A stretch of DNA of 64,000 nucleotides from Erodium maritimum. Lineage: Eukaryota; Streptophyta; Magnoliopsida; Geraniales; Geraniaceae. The notes beneath the pieces were generated by a model. The model saw only the letters and a program-made list of their open reading frames with translations. It ran no database searches and was not told the origin of the DNA. The stretch lies in assembly GCA_963921825.1 (NCBI GenBank), contig OY997588.1, forward strand, positions 126,201,203-126,265,202, read 5' to 3'. Both the position numbers and the translations under genes were made by a program. Positions 1 through 11,054 of the stretch are shown piece after piece; positions within the stretch are counted from its first letter, which is position 1, and each line of letters starts with the position of its first letter.

Positions 1-565
1 ACGAAGGATCCAACTCCGAGAAGTTCGTTTCAATCCATAAATGGATTTCAACAACTTATAAATCTTTCCCTTATTCTTGGGATAGTCAAAACCTTTGGGC
101 CGAGACATACAAACGTACTCAGTCAAATTTCCATTTAGGAAAGCGATTTTGACATCCACTTGCCATATCTCGTAATTATGATACGCAGTTATGTCAAGAA
201 GAATTTGGATCGATTTTGACCATAGCCACTAGGGGGAAGGTTTCCTCATAGTCAATCCATTGGATCTGCCTATAACCTTTCGCCACTAGTTGAGCTTTGT
301 AGGTCAGAGGGTTGTCGTCCATGTGCATCTTCACCTTGAAGATCCATTTGCATCCAATGGTCCTCACACCATTGATGGGATCAACCGGTTCCCAGACTCG
401 GTTGTCCGACATGGATTGCATTTCCTCCCTCATGGCTCCCAGCCATAACTCGGAGTCGGGCCCATCCACGACTTCCTGAAAGGTGGCTGGATCATCATGA
501 TCCACCATCACTTCATTGTCACCTCCGGATACCATATCTTGGAGGTGGATGATTGATCCTTTCAA
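1..565 (-). pseudogene. copia-1 reverse transcriptase, N-terminal part
   Basis: Minus-strand fragment of the copia RT. The open part, 194-565, shows the family signature just before the RT palm: a WLGAMREEMQSM-like segment, then VWEPVDP, CKWIFKVKM, YKAQLVAKGY and the DYEETF stretch. The sequence continues out of frame to base 1, where it matches 18330-18500 of copia-2 almost base for base (the IYGLKR region). The RT catalytic Asp pair would lie left of the window. In an intact element this is the enzyme that copies the RNA into cDNA. Confidence 0.85.
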
Positions 566-1410
566 ATCGCCTTAGACCTTCCGGAATTGTAACAGGAATT
601 GATTCTTACTGTACGACAATCTCTGGCTCCTTTCTACTGGGTTGTCAATTGGTTTAGACAGATATGTACCATCCTGAATTTCGTCGAGATGTATAGTCCT
701 CCCAATGACGTCTTTGGAAACAAAACCCTTTTTCCATAAAGACCCCACCCCAAGCGACGAACACCATGTTCTCACTGGGATTGTAGAAGTAGTATCCCCT
801 TGTTGCTTTGGGATACCACACGAAGGTGCATATCTCAGATCTTGGTTCGAGCTTAGTCGAAACCAAATGTTTCACAAAAGCCTCGCAACCACAAATCTTT
901 AGGAAGGACAAAGCGGTCATCATCCCGTACCATTTTTAAAATGGTGTCCCTTCCACACCCTTCGTCGAAGCCCGATTCAATATGAATGCGGCTGTCTCTA
1001 GAGCATAACCCCAGAAAGAGATTGAGAGATCAGTCCAACTAATCATGGAACGGACCATTGTCTAACAATGTTCGATTTCTCCGTTTGGCTACACCTTTCA
1101 ACTACAGTGTCCCAGAAGGAGTCCATTCCAAAAGGATCCCATTCTCTTCTAGATGATCTAATAACTCTGTGGTCAAGTATTTTCCACCTCGATCCAATCG
1201 AAGTGCCTTAATACCTTTGTCGAGCTGGTTTTCTACTTTAGTCTTAAACTCATTGAATTTATCAAAAGCTTCAGACTTATGTCTCACCGAATAGACATAA
1301 CCATATTTACTGTAATCATCAGTAAATGTGCTAAAGTTGCTAAAACCCCTCATGGCAAGTGAACTTATTGGTCTACACACATTCGAGTGTATCAGCCCCA
1401 ATAATTCACC
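566..1410 (-). pseudogene. copia-1 integrase, core and C-terminal part
   Basis: Minus-strand integrase remnant. 1102-1401 carries the start of the rve core: a FITFTDDYSKYGYVY-like catalytic stretch with the first Asp region, then KTKVENQLDKGIKALRLDRGGKYL with the second Asp. 654-923 carries the downstream LSFLKICGCEAFVKHL and KATRGYYFYNP motifs typical of copia integrase C-terminal regions. The link between them, about 925-1100, is shifted in frame. The integrase would insert the cDNA; this one is not functional as read. Confidence 0.85.
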
Positions 1411-1990
1411 CGCCCTTTCATCACGATCGATAAAAGGGCACTTTAGTCATTTTTCCCATCAAACAAACCTTGTACCTATCGATCGAATGGAATTCGAATG
1501 AACCTGAAAGCCCACACTTCTGAAGTGCTGATAGGCGCTTTTTGTTTATGCAGCCCAAATGACAGTGCCATAACAGAGTTAGGTTTAGATCGTTGGATTT
1601 AGACCTCTTGGTATTAACGTAATATATAGAACTTGAGACATTGTTACCCATATCTAATATGTACAATCCTTCAACCAAGTCAGTACTGGTATAAAACATA
1701 TCATTGCATAGAACATTGAAAACTCCATTTCCAATATTAACATTATATCCTTCCTTGTCAAACACGGATACAGATATAATATTCCTACTAAAAGTAGGTA
1801 TGCAATATACATTATACAATACTAAGACAAGGCCACTTGGAAAAGCAAGACTCGTGGATCCTACAACAGTTGCCACAACTCTAAGGTCCACTTCGTGCTT
1901 TCCAAACCTCTCATACTTTCAGCCACCATATATTTGTGCATGTGTGAGATTCAGTCCTGGTATCTAATACCCATGAATCTTTGGAAGTAG
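1411..1990 (-). pseudogene. copia-1 protease tail and GAG_pre-integrase domain
   Basis: The open stretch 1421-1891 begins with the C-terminal half of the aspartic protease (DLRVVATVVGS, FPSGLVLVLYNVYCIP, NIISVSVFDKEGY). It ends with the GAG_pre-integrase zinc region (LWHCHLGCINKKRLSALQKCGL, then KVCLMGKMTKVPF). The usual LGH of the His/Cys finger reads LGC. The protease active-site end near 1930-1990 is out of frame. Closely matched by 22308-22860 in copia-2. Confidence 0.8.
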
Positions 1991-2520
1991 AGAGATGTAG
2001 CTCTATAGAGTTAATACCGGATGAAGGTAGGGTCCCACCGCCCTTCCTTAGATCATCCGGTTTCCTGATGAAGGCGCAGTCCTACTGCCCTTCTTCAGAT
2101 CATCCAGGCTATTTGATGAAGGCGCAGTCCCACTGCTTTTCTTCAGATCAGCCGTGAACTTCCTGTAATCCCGGTTCCAAGGACCAGGGTGTTGGAAGTA
2201 GAAGCAGACATTCTCAGGTGTCTCATCTTTCCTGCCAAGTGCGCATGGGCCCCACCCTTGCCACTTCTAATTCCCTTGTTGACCATCAGAATATCCTTGG
2301 ATCCCAGATCCCTGATATATTCTTCTCAGCAGTTAATGACACTTCATGTAACTCTGATATGGTCTTAGAGATAGCCTTGTCAAGGACATGTTCTTTGTGT
2401 TCAGACTTGAGGACTATCCTCAAAATTCTGTACCAGTCCAAATAGTTTGTCCCATTTAGCTTGACCCTGTCAAGAATGGTTTTTAAAGACAAACTATTAA
2501 TGTTCGCTGAATTTGCGATT
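1991..2520 (-). pseudogene. copia-1 gag remnant
   Basis: Minus-strand remains of gag (nucleocapsid-like protein). 2286-2492 encodes the N-terminus, with KLNGTNYLDWYRILRIVLKSE, the usual start of UBN2-type copia gag. A CCHC-like knuckle is recognisable near 2165-2205 but degenerate. Between knuckle and protease, about 2030-2165, lies a short tandem repeat of a DDLKKGSRTAPSSGN-like unit. Frame breaks separate these parts. Confidence 0.75.
2030..2165 (-). repeat. 48-bp coding tandem repeat in copia gag
   Basis: About three units of roughly 48 bp, each coding a DDLKKGSRTAPSSGNL-like 16-residue unit on the minus strand, between the zinc knuckle and the protease. The same array is at 22910-23045 in copia-2, where the period is exact. 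Here small indels disturb it. Confidence 0.7.
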
Positions 2521-2944
2521 TGATCTACAACAGATAAAATTCAATCAGTAAACTGAATAAATTTTATGAAGATCAAGCTTAAACACCAACAATCGATTCT
2601 AAACCTTTAGAATCTGAAACCAAGATCCTTGATTCACTCGATCAAGCTGAACGAAGGCTCACCACTCAATCGAGCTATGTAGGTAAGACCCCGTCCAATC
2701 ACATCCAATGTGACTCTTGGCTAGGGTATGTACTTAAGTACACGGCTTACCCTATCTGATACCCTAGCTCAACCCTAGCTGAGAATCGTAGTCCGGTCCA
2801 CCAATTTTCAACTATGACCCGCCACTTTGTAGGTGCTCCGCTAAGGCGCACGACACCCACATATGTCATCCAAACCTACTACCCCGCTTTCCCATGGATG
2901 CTCCGCTAAGGCACACGACACCCATAGGACGGGGAGGTAGTAAG
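2521..2944 (-). other. copia-1 leader, first part
   Basis: Non-coding leader (5' UTR) of copia-1 between gag and the nested solo LTR. It matches 23410-23840 in copia-2 closely. It includes a direct repeat of a motif like GGTGCTCCGCTAAGGCGCACGACACCCA at about 2831 and 2899. No gene is seen. It ends with TSD GTAAG (2940-2944). Confidence 0.75.
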
Positions 2945-4631
2945 TGTTGGGTCTCGAGGTAAGGTTGGAGATGAACCAACTCGCAGCGGAAAATCAATGA
3001 AAACCAAGAGACGATTAAAACCATGAAACAACTAACAAAGAATGGATTCACAAGAGAAAATTTCAGCACTAGTTCTTACCAAAACAAGAACACCGGGTAA
3101 CGAATGATTGGCTTGAGTCTCCAAGACGCCTACGTATCCACATGGGAATCAAAGCCACGTAGTTCTTCTCTTTGAGGACTCAAGAACACAAAAATGGAGG
3201 AGGAAACTAGCCAAACCCGAAATGGCCATGGAAGAGGGAGAGAAAATGTGTTTCCTATTCTTGTCTAGTGTTTGTTATGTTGAAAAAAGATGACTTAAAC
3301 ATAACAAAACCCATACTTGTCCAACTAAAGGCATGGGACAAGTATGGTGTCAAGTAAGGTGTAAATAGGACAAAGTATGGCAAGACAAGATTGGGTTAGG
3401 TGGTGAATCACCAACACCTTAATCCTTGTCTTGCTTACTTAGTACTAATTAATCAAGACTTGATTAATTAGTTCCATGGGCCTTGGTTGCATGGGCCTTT
3501 CATGGGCCTCTTGGAACATGGCACGTGGCCATTTCCAACGAGGTCCCGTGATTCGCTCATCGCCCCCATGCCTTCCATACCGGAAATGTCCAACATTATC
3601 CGACGCGATCAATCCCAAGACTCCAAGCCTTGTCTCGATCCGTAAAGTCCTATTCACTTACGGGCACATGACCCAAAACCCAGTTTTGGTCATGTCCCGA
3701 GACAACTTCCTTTTGGCCATTCTCCATAAATGTGTCAATGAGTTTCATCCTCTGGTGTGACCCTTAGGTTTATGCATGTCAATAGATCAACGTAAAATCC
3801 TATTTTACTTGATCCTATTTAAGTGGCAACTAACGAGACTTTAGTATTGCCTGACACTACATAACGAATCGACCCTGTCAATTCTAACCTTTCCGTCGTC
3901 CCTGTCATTATCCTTTTATCTCCGATATCCTGATTGAGATAAGGCATAGAGCCGTCATCCTTATTATTCTCAATCACCGTTCCTTGATATGTGAGATGAC
4001 TGAAGATATGATACCCAGTATCATGTGCATGGCCATGCTATTCTTCCAGTCACTCTCGATCAAGCGGCCGAGAACCGATATCTTTCCCATACCTTAGTAT
4101 GAGGGATAAATCCCTTAGCCGTCTTTCGTGTCACTCATGTAGCCCGTCCCCAAGCCAATCCTGGCCGTTATGGAAGCCCTGTTACGGACAACGTTAGGCT
4201 CAGGTCAAACTTAGTTGTTCACTACATAGCGATCATAAAGACTCCTTGGTCTAAGGATACATGACAAGCTACAACACTGAATATGTTCATGACTTAATCT
4301 ATGACACATATTCAGGGCGGGTCGTCCAATATCATGTCCCACATGATATCTATGATCAGACTCCGGAATCTCATTCCAATGACTAACAGAACGTAAGCCA
4401 TAAAGAGCCATCTTTCATACTAGTCGCTTCTAGTGAAGCTTTGTTGACTAGGGACCAATCGAGTGTGATCTATCTCGATCTATGGTTCTATTCGCATGGT
4501 GGGCATAGATCAGAGCACACGTCGATATATTACTCCAACACATAAGTAATATAAAGTCGCTTTATTTTATTGCTAACGATGATATGTACATTTGGACATT
4601 TAGGATTGAACTACGGGCACTAAGACTAACA
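2945..4631 (-). repeat. Solo copia LTR nested in the copia-1 leader (TSD GTAAG)
   Basis: A 1687-bp LTR from TGTTGGGTCTCGAG to GGGCACTAAGACTAACA (TG..CA ends), flanked by GTAAG at 2940-2944 and 4632-4636. Downstream of it the leader resumes just as in the uninterrupted leader of copia-2 near 23835. It is the same LTR family as 5769-7456. A solo LTR is what remains after recombination between the two LTRs of an inserted element. Any small ORFs in it are chance. Confidence 0.93.
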
Positions 4632-4636
4632 GTAAG

Positions 4637-5754
4637 GTGTTGAGAATTGGGAGGTATCAGACATGACCCGTTTTTACTTGTCCGGTTGTGTTTATAACTT
4701 TTGGCACATCCTAGATGCGATGAGCACATCAACTACATTCCAAATGTAATGATGCCTCCAATTACATCCAATGTAATTCTTCCTTCGAACCCGTCAACTA
4801 CATCTAATGTAATGACGGTTCTAGGGGCTCACAAACAAGGATTAAAAATCCAATTTTATCTTTGCATGTGAGGTGATATGCTCGGTAAATAAAGTTAAGC
4901 ATGCAATTCTAAAACACGTAGAATTAATCATGCATAAAATAAACCAAGCATAAAGCGATAAATGTGCACATAATAGCCCCCTAAACTAACTCCCCACTAT
5001 CGTCTTGAGCTCCACCGACTCCAAGCCGATGCCAACACCCGAAAAGCCATCAAATGACCTTTTCGCCGTTTCTTCGTCTTGAGCAAAATATTATAATTGA
5101 ATACACGACTCGCAGGTCGGGAATAAATAAATATTACAAACAAATGGTTCGACGACCACACCTTGAAAGAATAATTACACACTAACTTTAACGGCTCGCA
5201 GGCCGTGAAAAGCGATAAATAATTAAAACGAGCTCGGGGCTATAATGTGCACCATGCCAACATCACATCACACATCGTGTTATCAAACAAGCATGTTATC
5301 AAACATCATGTGATTTTCCGGTTTTATTTAATAGCCAAGTTTCGAAATTTTTTGATGCTCGGTTTATCGAAACCGTTCAAAAATGAAACTTTTGAACATT
5401 TGATCTTCGAGTTCGTCATGACGGTTCCAAACTCGTCATAACTAACAAAACGGTTTAGCCGTGGCACATCAACCATCCAATGGTCATGCTTGGCCTAGCT
5501 CCGTCCAACGGAGCCCCGTTCGGTCCCGGTTTCGGCTCCCCGAGAATCCCGCTCCCAAGACCCGAAAAATCAAAAAAATTTCAAAATTTCCAGATTTGAA
5601 ATAATTTTCAAAAATTTATTTTACATGCATTAAATCCATAAACAAAAATTTAAAACATGTTATCAAACAATTTAGCAAAACAACATGCCAAAAACGAAAC
5701 TTTCAAGCAAAACCGAAACTTTGAACACCATCTTGTGAATCCCGAAGGTAGCAC
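4637..5754 (-). other. copia-1 leader, second part
   Basis: Continuation of the non-coding leader between the nested solo LTR and the primer-binding site. It matches 23843-24953 in copia-2. Repeated CATCCAATGTAAT-like words occur around 4735-4815. No coding potential is seen. Confidence 0.8.
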
Positions 5755-5767
5755 GGCTCTGATACCA
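5755..5767 (-). other. copia-1 primer-binding site (tRNA-Met)
   Basis: On the minus strand this reads TGGTATCAGAGCC, complementary to the 3' end of plant initiator tRNA-Met, one base inside the 5' LTR edge at 5769. It primes minus-strand cDNA synthesis in a live element and fixes the orientation. Confidence 0.92.
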
Positions 5768-5768
5768 C

Positions 5769-7456
5769 TGTTGGGTCTCGAGGTAGGGTTGGAGATGAAC
5801 CAACTCGCAGCGGAAAATCAATGAAAACCAAGAGACGATTAAAACCATGAAACAACTAACAAAGAATGGATTCACAAGAGAAAATTTCAGCACTAGTTCT
5901 TACCAAAACAAGAACACCAGGTAACAAATGATTGGCTTGAGTCTCCAAGATGCCTACGTATCCACATGGGAATCAAAGCCACGTAGTTCTTCTCTTCGAG
6001 GACTCAAGAACACAAACATGGAGGTGGGAGCTTGCCAAACCCGAAATTGCAAGGGAAGGGGGAGAGAAGTTGTGTTTCCTATTCTTGTCTTGTGTTTTTT
6101 ATGTTGAAAAAAGATGACTTAAACATAACAAAACCCATACTTGTCCAACTAAAGGCATGGGACAAGCATGGTTACAAGTAAAGTGTAAATAGGACAAAGT
6201 ATGGCAAGACACGATTGGATTAGGTGATGAATCACCAACACCTTAATCCTTGTCTTGCTTACTTAGTACTAATTAACCAAGACTTGATTAATTAGTTCCA
6301 TGGGCCTTGGTTGCATGGGCCTTTCATGGGCCTCTTGGAACATGGCCCGTGGCCATTTCCAACGAGATCCCGTGATTCGCTCATCGCCTCCAAGCCTTCC
6401 ATACCGGAAATGTCCAACATTATCCGACGCGATCAGTCCCAAGACTCCAAGCCTTGTCTCGATCCGTAAAGTCCTATCCACTTACAGGCACATGACCCAA
6501 AACCCAGTTTTGGTCATGTCCCGAGACAACTCCCTTTTGGCCATTCTCCATAAATGTGTCAATGAGTTTCATCCTCCGGTGTGACCCTTAGGTTTATGCA
6601 TGTCAATAGATTAACGTAAAATCCCATTTTACTTGATCCTATTTAAGTGGCAACTAACGAGACTTTAGTATTTCCTGACACTACATAACGAATCGACCCT
6701 GTCAATTCTAACCTTTCCGTCGTCCCTGTCATTATCCTTTTATCTCCGATCTCCTGATTGAGATAAGGCATAGAGCCGTCATCCTTATTATTCTCAATCA
6801 ATGTTCCTTGATGTGTGAGATGACTGAATATATGATACCCAGTATCATGTGCATGGTCATGCTATTCTTTCAGTCACTCTCGATCAAGCGGCCGAGAACC
6901 GATATCTTTCTCATACCTCAGTATGAGGGATAAATCCCTTAGCCGCCTTTCGTGTCACTCATGTAGCCCGTCCCCAAGCCAATCATGGCCGTTATGGAAG
7001 CCCTGTTATGGACAACGTTAGGCTCAGGTCAAACTCAGTTGTTGACTACATAGCGATCACAAAGACTCCTTGGTCTAAGGATACATGACAAGCTACGACA
7101 ATGAATATGTTCATGACTTGATCTATGGAACATATTCATGTCGGTTCGTCCAATATCATGTCCCACATGATATCTATGATAAGACTCCGGAATCCCATTC
7201 CAATGACTAACAGAACGTAAGCCATAAAGAGCCATCTTTCATACTAGTCGCTTCTAGTGAAGCTTTGTTGACTAGGGACCCATCGAGTATGATATATCTC
7301 GATCTATGGTTCTATTTGCATTATGGGCATAGATCAGAGCACACATCGATATATTACTCCAACACATAAGTAATATAAAGTCGCTTTAATTTTATTGCTA
7401 ACGATGATATATACATTTGGACATTTAGGATTGAACTACGGGCACTAAAACTAACA
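5769..7456 (-). repeat. 5' LTR of copia-1
   Basis: A 1688-bp LTR with ends TGTTGGGTC and CTAACA, next to the PBS, so it is the 5' LTR of a minus-strand element. It is very similar to 2945-4631 and to the split LTR at 24968-28325. Its right edge abuts gypsy-1 LTR sequence. Confidence 0.92.
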
Positions 7457-8441
7457 TGCCATGCTTGGTATGACGTGCACCAATGTTTGTGATGTGGTCG
7501 GGTGATTGATAGAACGATGTGATGTGTTGTGGTAAGTTGGCTCGGTCGGTATACTGTGGCTGAATTATGGCATTGTGATGCGTGAGACTCTCTTGATGTA
7601 TGTTCCGAGAGGAGGTGTATTCCGGTATGGTACCTACACCGAGAGGGTATGCCGGTGTAGGGTGTTATTTATGCCGACGGTGTGGTCCCATGTACGCGGT
7701 CCCCCGGGTAGTGGTTCCGGTACGATACCTACATCGAGGGGGTATGCCGGTGTAGGGTATCTAGGCCGACGGTTACGTGATCAGTATTGTGATTGTGCCC
7801 CGATGCGGTTCCGGGAAGACATCTAGGCCGAGGCTGTGTGATCCGGTATGATGTATTGTGATTGTGCCCCGATGTGGTTCTGGGAAGATATGTAGGCCGA
7901 TGCTGTGTGATCTGGTACGATATGATAGAGTTGGGTTGTGGACAGCCGGCGTAGTTCGGGGACTGCTGTACGCGACGTGTGATTGTTTTACTGTATATAG
8001 TATGCTTGATGATTTGGGTATGGGATGTGATCAAGCGTGGTTATAGTCATGTAAGTATGGTTTGTGATTATGTGCTCTCCGTGGGTTTCATTAGTGTTGT
8101 GCTTGCTAGTATGCCCTAATTGGAAGGTTACTCGTGGCGGTGAGCGGATACTCTTCACCTTAACTAGTTTTTCCTACTGAGCGAAAGCTCACCCTTTTAT
8201 TTTTCTGTGTTACAGGTCTTGAGCGGGATTTGTGCGAACGGGATTCTCGGAGCTTGGGAGCTAGCGAGGGTCCTAGTCTAGTGTGGTCTAGAGACGTATT
8301 GTTTTATTGTTACAAAACTTATTTATTATCTGGTTTTGCCGAGCCGTTGACTCGTGATGTCATTTGACACTTTTAAACTGTTACTGGAGACTCTTTCAGT
8401 ATTAAAGTTGCTTTTATTAATTATTATTTTGGGGCGTGACA
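7457..8441 (+). repeat. 5' LTR of gypsy-1, right part
   Basis: Matches the 3' LTR of the same element (15617-15778 plus 30575-31379). It ends GGGGCGTGACA just before the PBS. Compared with the 3' LTR it lacks about 35 bp near its end, the segment with CACGTCTCGAGTCC and the terminal hairpin. Two diverged tandem units carrying CCCCGATG-GGTTC-GGGAAGA occur at about 7797-7900. The left part lies beyond copia-1, outside the window. Confidence 0.88.
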
Positions 8442-8444
8442 ATT

Positions 8445-8456
8445 TGGTATCAGAGC
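8445..8456 (+). other. gypsy-1 primer-binding site (tRNA-Met)
   Basis: TGGTATCAGAGC, complementary to the initiator tRNA-Met 3' end, three bases after the LTR end at 8441. Confidence 0.93.
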
Positions 8457-9304
8457 CTGTTTTTTTTTTATAAAAAAAACTTCAGACCGTAGGTCAGTTA
8501 GGTGGGTTGAGTTAGGTCGTTATGTTTCTGTGTGTCGGTAACGCAAATCGGAAATGTCCTACGCGTAGAAACGAGACAAGGAGTGTCTCAGATTTAGTAA
8601 GAGGTCCTGTCTAGGTACCGTGTACTTGTAGTGAACCGTTATGGTCGTTGTCTTGGATAGTGCTATTGATTGTTGAGTATTGGATTGGCCGGGTGGTAAT
8701 GGTGTAGTTACAGGAACCCGAGGTGTATAGCTACGACGACTTGCTTTGTGTTTTGAGTGTGTTAAATATTGTGTGCAGGTTGTGATTTGAATGTCCCGCA
8801 TAAGAGGATGATTAGTGGAATTTACGAACGGGTCATGTCCAATTTTCTGTAGAAACTGAAGTGTATGTACCATCACGATTCGGCTATAGGGGCCACTATA
8901 GCCGGACGTGATGGGGGGATGTCAAGTGGTTACAACGTAGTTCGGGTACGCCTGAACCGGGTTGTAACGACACGATGTCAACATGAATGTTACGTTGGAA
9001 AGAGGAAGTGTTAAGGAACTTGAAACTAAGTTGATGTTTGCCCATTGTGGAGTTGTTGTGTGGTATAAATTGTGAACTGTGTGACTTGTGTGTAAACTCG
9101 CTGATTGAATGTTTGACTTGTGTGACGCACTAGAGTGCGGACTTCTCTGGTTGTGTGAAATTGTTTGACTATATTATATTAAGTATACTATTAGTTCGAG
9201 TGTGAATTATGCGGAACGTGTGTGAACGCTAGTTATTTAAGCGCGTCGTTTTATACGAAGTTAAGAAACTGAACATGTGTGTTATCCGTGCAGTGGATAT
9301 ACGA
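8457..9304 (+). other. gypsy-1 leader
   Basis: Untranslated leader between PBS and gag. It begins with a T-run/A-run (8459-8480). The complement of the gypsy-2 leader (44725-45400) shares words with it, such as TGGTTACAACGTAGTTCGG at about 8928. No gene is seen. Confidence 0.75.
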
Positions 9305-10286
9305 CATGACGCCTTCGTACGTCCCACGAGGCACCAGGGGCCGGCCAGCTGGGGGCTGAGGGCAGCCACCTGCCATTGAGTCGGCAGGGGAAACGAGTGC
9401 CCAAGGTGCACCCGCTGAGGGGCACGAGAGAGTTGAGACTGGACCATCGGGTTTCCCGCCCAGAGTTCCGCCTATCACTGAGCCTACACATGCGGTAGCT
9501 CTGGAGGAGCCGACTCGCACAGTGCAGGGCTTGGCAGCGCCCTTCGCCCGGAGAGAGGCGATGGCCACGGCACCGGAGACTGTGCCTGCTGCCACTACAA
9601 CCGCCACATTTAGTCCTAGCCAGGTCGACAGCTACACCGCTCAGGCGTTGAGGGGTTTTCGCAGGTTGGGGACACATGTCTTTTCCGGGGAGCTAGACCC
9701 CGAGGCAGCCGAGAGATGGCTGGAGCGGATGACCCGCAACCTGGATACGTCGGGGATAATGGATGGCGGCATGAGAGTATCTTTTGAGGCGTTCCAACTG
9801 GAGGGAGATGCCTACCATTGGTGGCAGCGCGAGCAGGCGCGAGTGGAGGATGACTTTTCGCTGTTTGGACAGCGATTCTTGGAGCAGTATTTCCCACAGT
9901 CGGTATTGGATGACAGGCACCAGCAGTTCCTTGAACTGCGTCAAGAGGGTATGACAGTCTCTAAGTACGAGGCGAGGTTCACCTCCCTATCCCTATTTGC
10001 CCAGGAGATGGTACAGACTAAGGCTCACCGCTGCAGACGGTTTGAGGGAAGGCTTCGCCCTGCGATTGCGGATCGGGTCGCCGTTATGAGGACCCAGGTA
10101 TACTCGGACCTGGTGGATCAGACACTGGCAGTGGAGCGACGCTTCCGTGAGACAGCCAGAGTTCGGGAGAGGAGGCCGACACCGAGCGACTTTTTGAGGC
10201 CGTTTGAGGCTTGTGATTCGAGGAGACAGAGGACCTGGGGATCGTTCCAGTCCCAGATACAGCTGATAGGGACGCAACAGGTCTGA
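9305..10286 (+). pseudogene. gypsy-1 gag (capsid domain)
   Basis: Degenerate gag. The longest open stretch, 9522-10286, holds the Retrotrans_gag capsid region: AERWLERMTRNLDTSGI, DAYHWWQREQARV, FLEQYFPQSVLDDRHQQFL and EGMTVSKYEARF. This matches the gag of gypsy-2 (44724 leftward) domain for domain. The basic N-terminus, starting about 9305 by comparison with gypsy-2, is broken by stops and shifts. In a working element gag forms the virus-like particle. Confidence 0.88.
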
Positions 10287-10289
10287 TCA

Positions 10290-10661
10290 GTGGCATCCGT
10301 GGGACCTGCCCCGTTAGAGCGGGCGTGTTTTCGGTGCGGGCAGCAGGGCCACGTGGCTCGAGATTGTCCGAGGAACGGACCAGCAGATCGTCTAGAGGGC
10401 ATACCTGAGGGAAGGCAAAGTGCCGGGCTGCTATGCCACCAGTGCGGACGACCAGGACACTTCGCTGCTAGGTGCCCTGATCGGTGGGGAGAGACACCGA
10501 CACTGCGACCCCAGCAATCGCAGACTGGGCAGTCACCGCAGTTCCAGCAGCGTCTGGCTCAGGCGCAGAGAGCTCCGCGGCAGGCAGCGAGCGCGCTAGC
10601 GCCGAGGCAGCAAGCTGCACAACAGGTGGCACTTCCACCACCCCCGAGAGGGGGGGCCTAG
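10290..10661 (+). pseudogene. gypsy-1 gag zinc knuckles
   Basis: Encodes two intact CCHC knuckles, CFRCGQQGHVARDCP and CHQCGRPGHFAARCP, followed by a Gln/Pro-rich linker. It is separated from the capsid part by a stop (TGA at about 10284). A frame change near 10660 separates it from the protease. The knuckles would bind element RNA. Confidence 0.88.
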
Positions 10662-10675
10662 GCACCGCAGGGCAG

Positions 10676-11054
10676 GGTGTACGCGGTTACCGACTCTCGA
10701 GCTTAGGGGCATCACTCGGCCATGAGGCTACTTACGGTATGTACTTGCTTTACAATTCATGGGCGTCTTTCTTATTTGATACTGGCGCATCACATTCTTT
10801 CATCTGTTCTTCTTTCGCTGATATGTTGGGGTTGAGGGTAGAGGGTAGAGTCTTTGAGTCAACTGTTATGTCTTGACATCTATGTTACAGGAGAGGTAGT
10901 TCTGAGTACCGTATGTCGTGCATGTGAGATTAGAGTAGCTGATTGCCCTTATTATGGTGATTTACTTGTGTTGGACATGACGGCATTTGATGTGATCTTG
11001 AGGATGGACTGGATGACGAGGTATCGGGCGTCGATCAACTGCTACCGACGGTAG
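10676..11054 (+). pseudogene. gypsy-1 aspartic protease
   Basis: Retropepsin-like domain with the active-site segment [12 protein letters not shown] at about 10771-10806. It is followed, after a TGA at 10874, by [13 protein letters not shown] and DVILRMDWMTRYRASI. A TAG ends the frame at 11052. The active-site DTGA is intact, but the domain is split by stops. Confidence 0.85.

Larger units (their letters stand above)
1..7456 (-). mobile_element. copia-1: Ty1/copia retrotransposon, 3' part outside window
   Basis: Minus-strand Ty1/copia element. Read from right to left it has a 5' LTR (5769-7456), a tRNA-Met primer-binding site, a leader, gag, protease, integrase and the start of reverse transcriptase, cut by the window edge. 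The copia domain order (integrase before RT) fixes the superfamily. A solo LTR of the same family interrupts the leader at 2945-4631. The element sits inside the 5' LTR of gypsy-1: sequence from 7457 resumes an LTR that is also present at 15617-15778. The right flank starts TGCCA, but the matching left TSD lies outside the window. The coding part is disrupted by stops and frameshifts, so it is a dead copy. A closely related second copy is at 16482-28325. Confidence 0.9.

Noticed and set aside
2945..7456. A short non-autonomous element formed by LTR 2945-4631, a 1.1-kb insert and LTR 5769-7456
   Set aside because: The left LTR has its own TSD (GTAAG on both sides), and the DNA between is the leader of copia-1, as shown by the uninterrupted leader in copia-2.
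8445..8456. TGGTATCAGAGC as part of a tRNA gene
   Set aside because: It is the primer-binding site complementary to tRNA-Met next to an LTR end. No tRNA cloverleaf can be formed around it. The same holds at 5755, 24954 and 45401.
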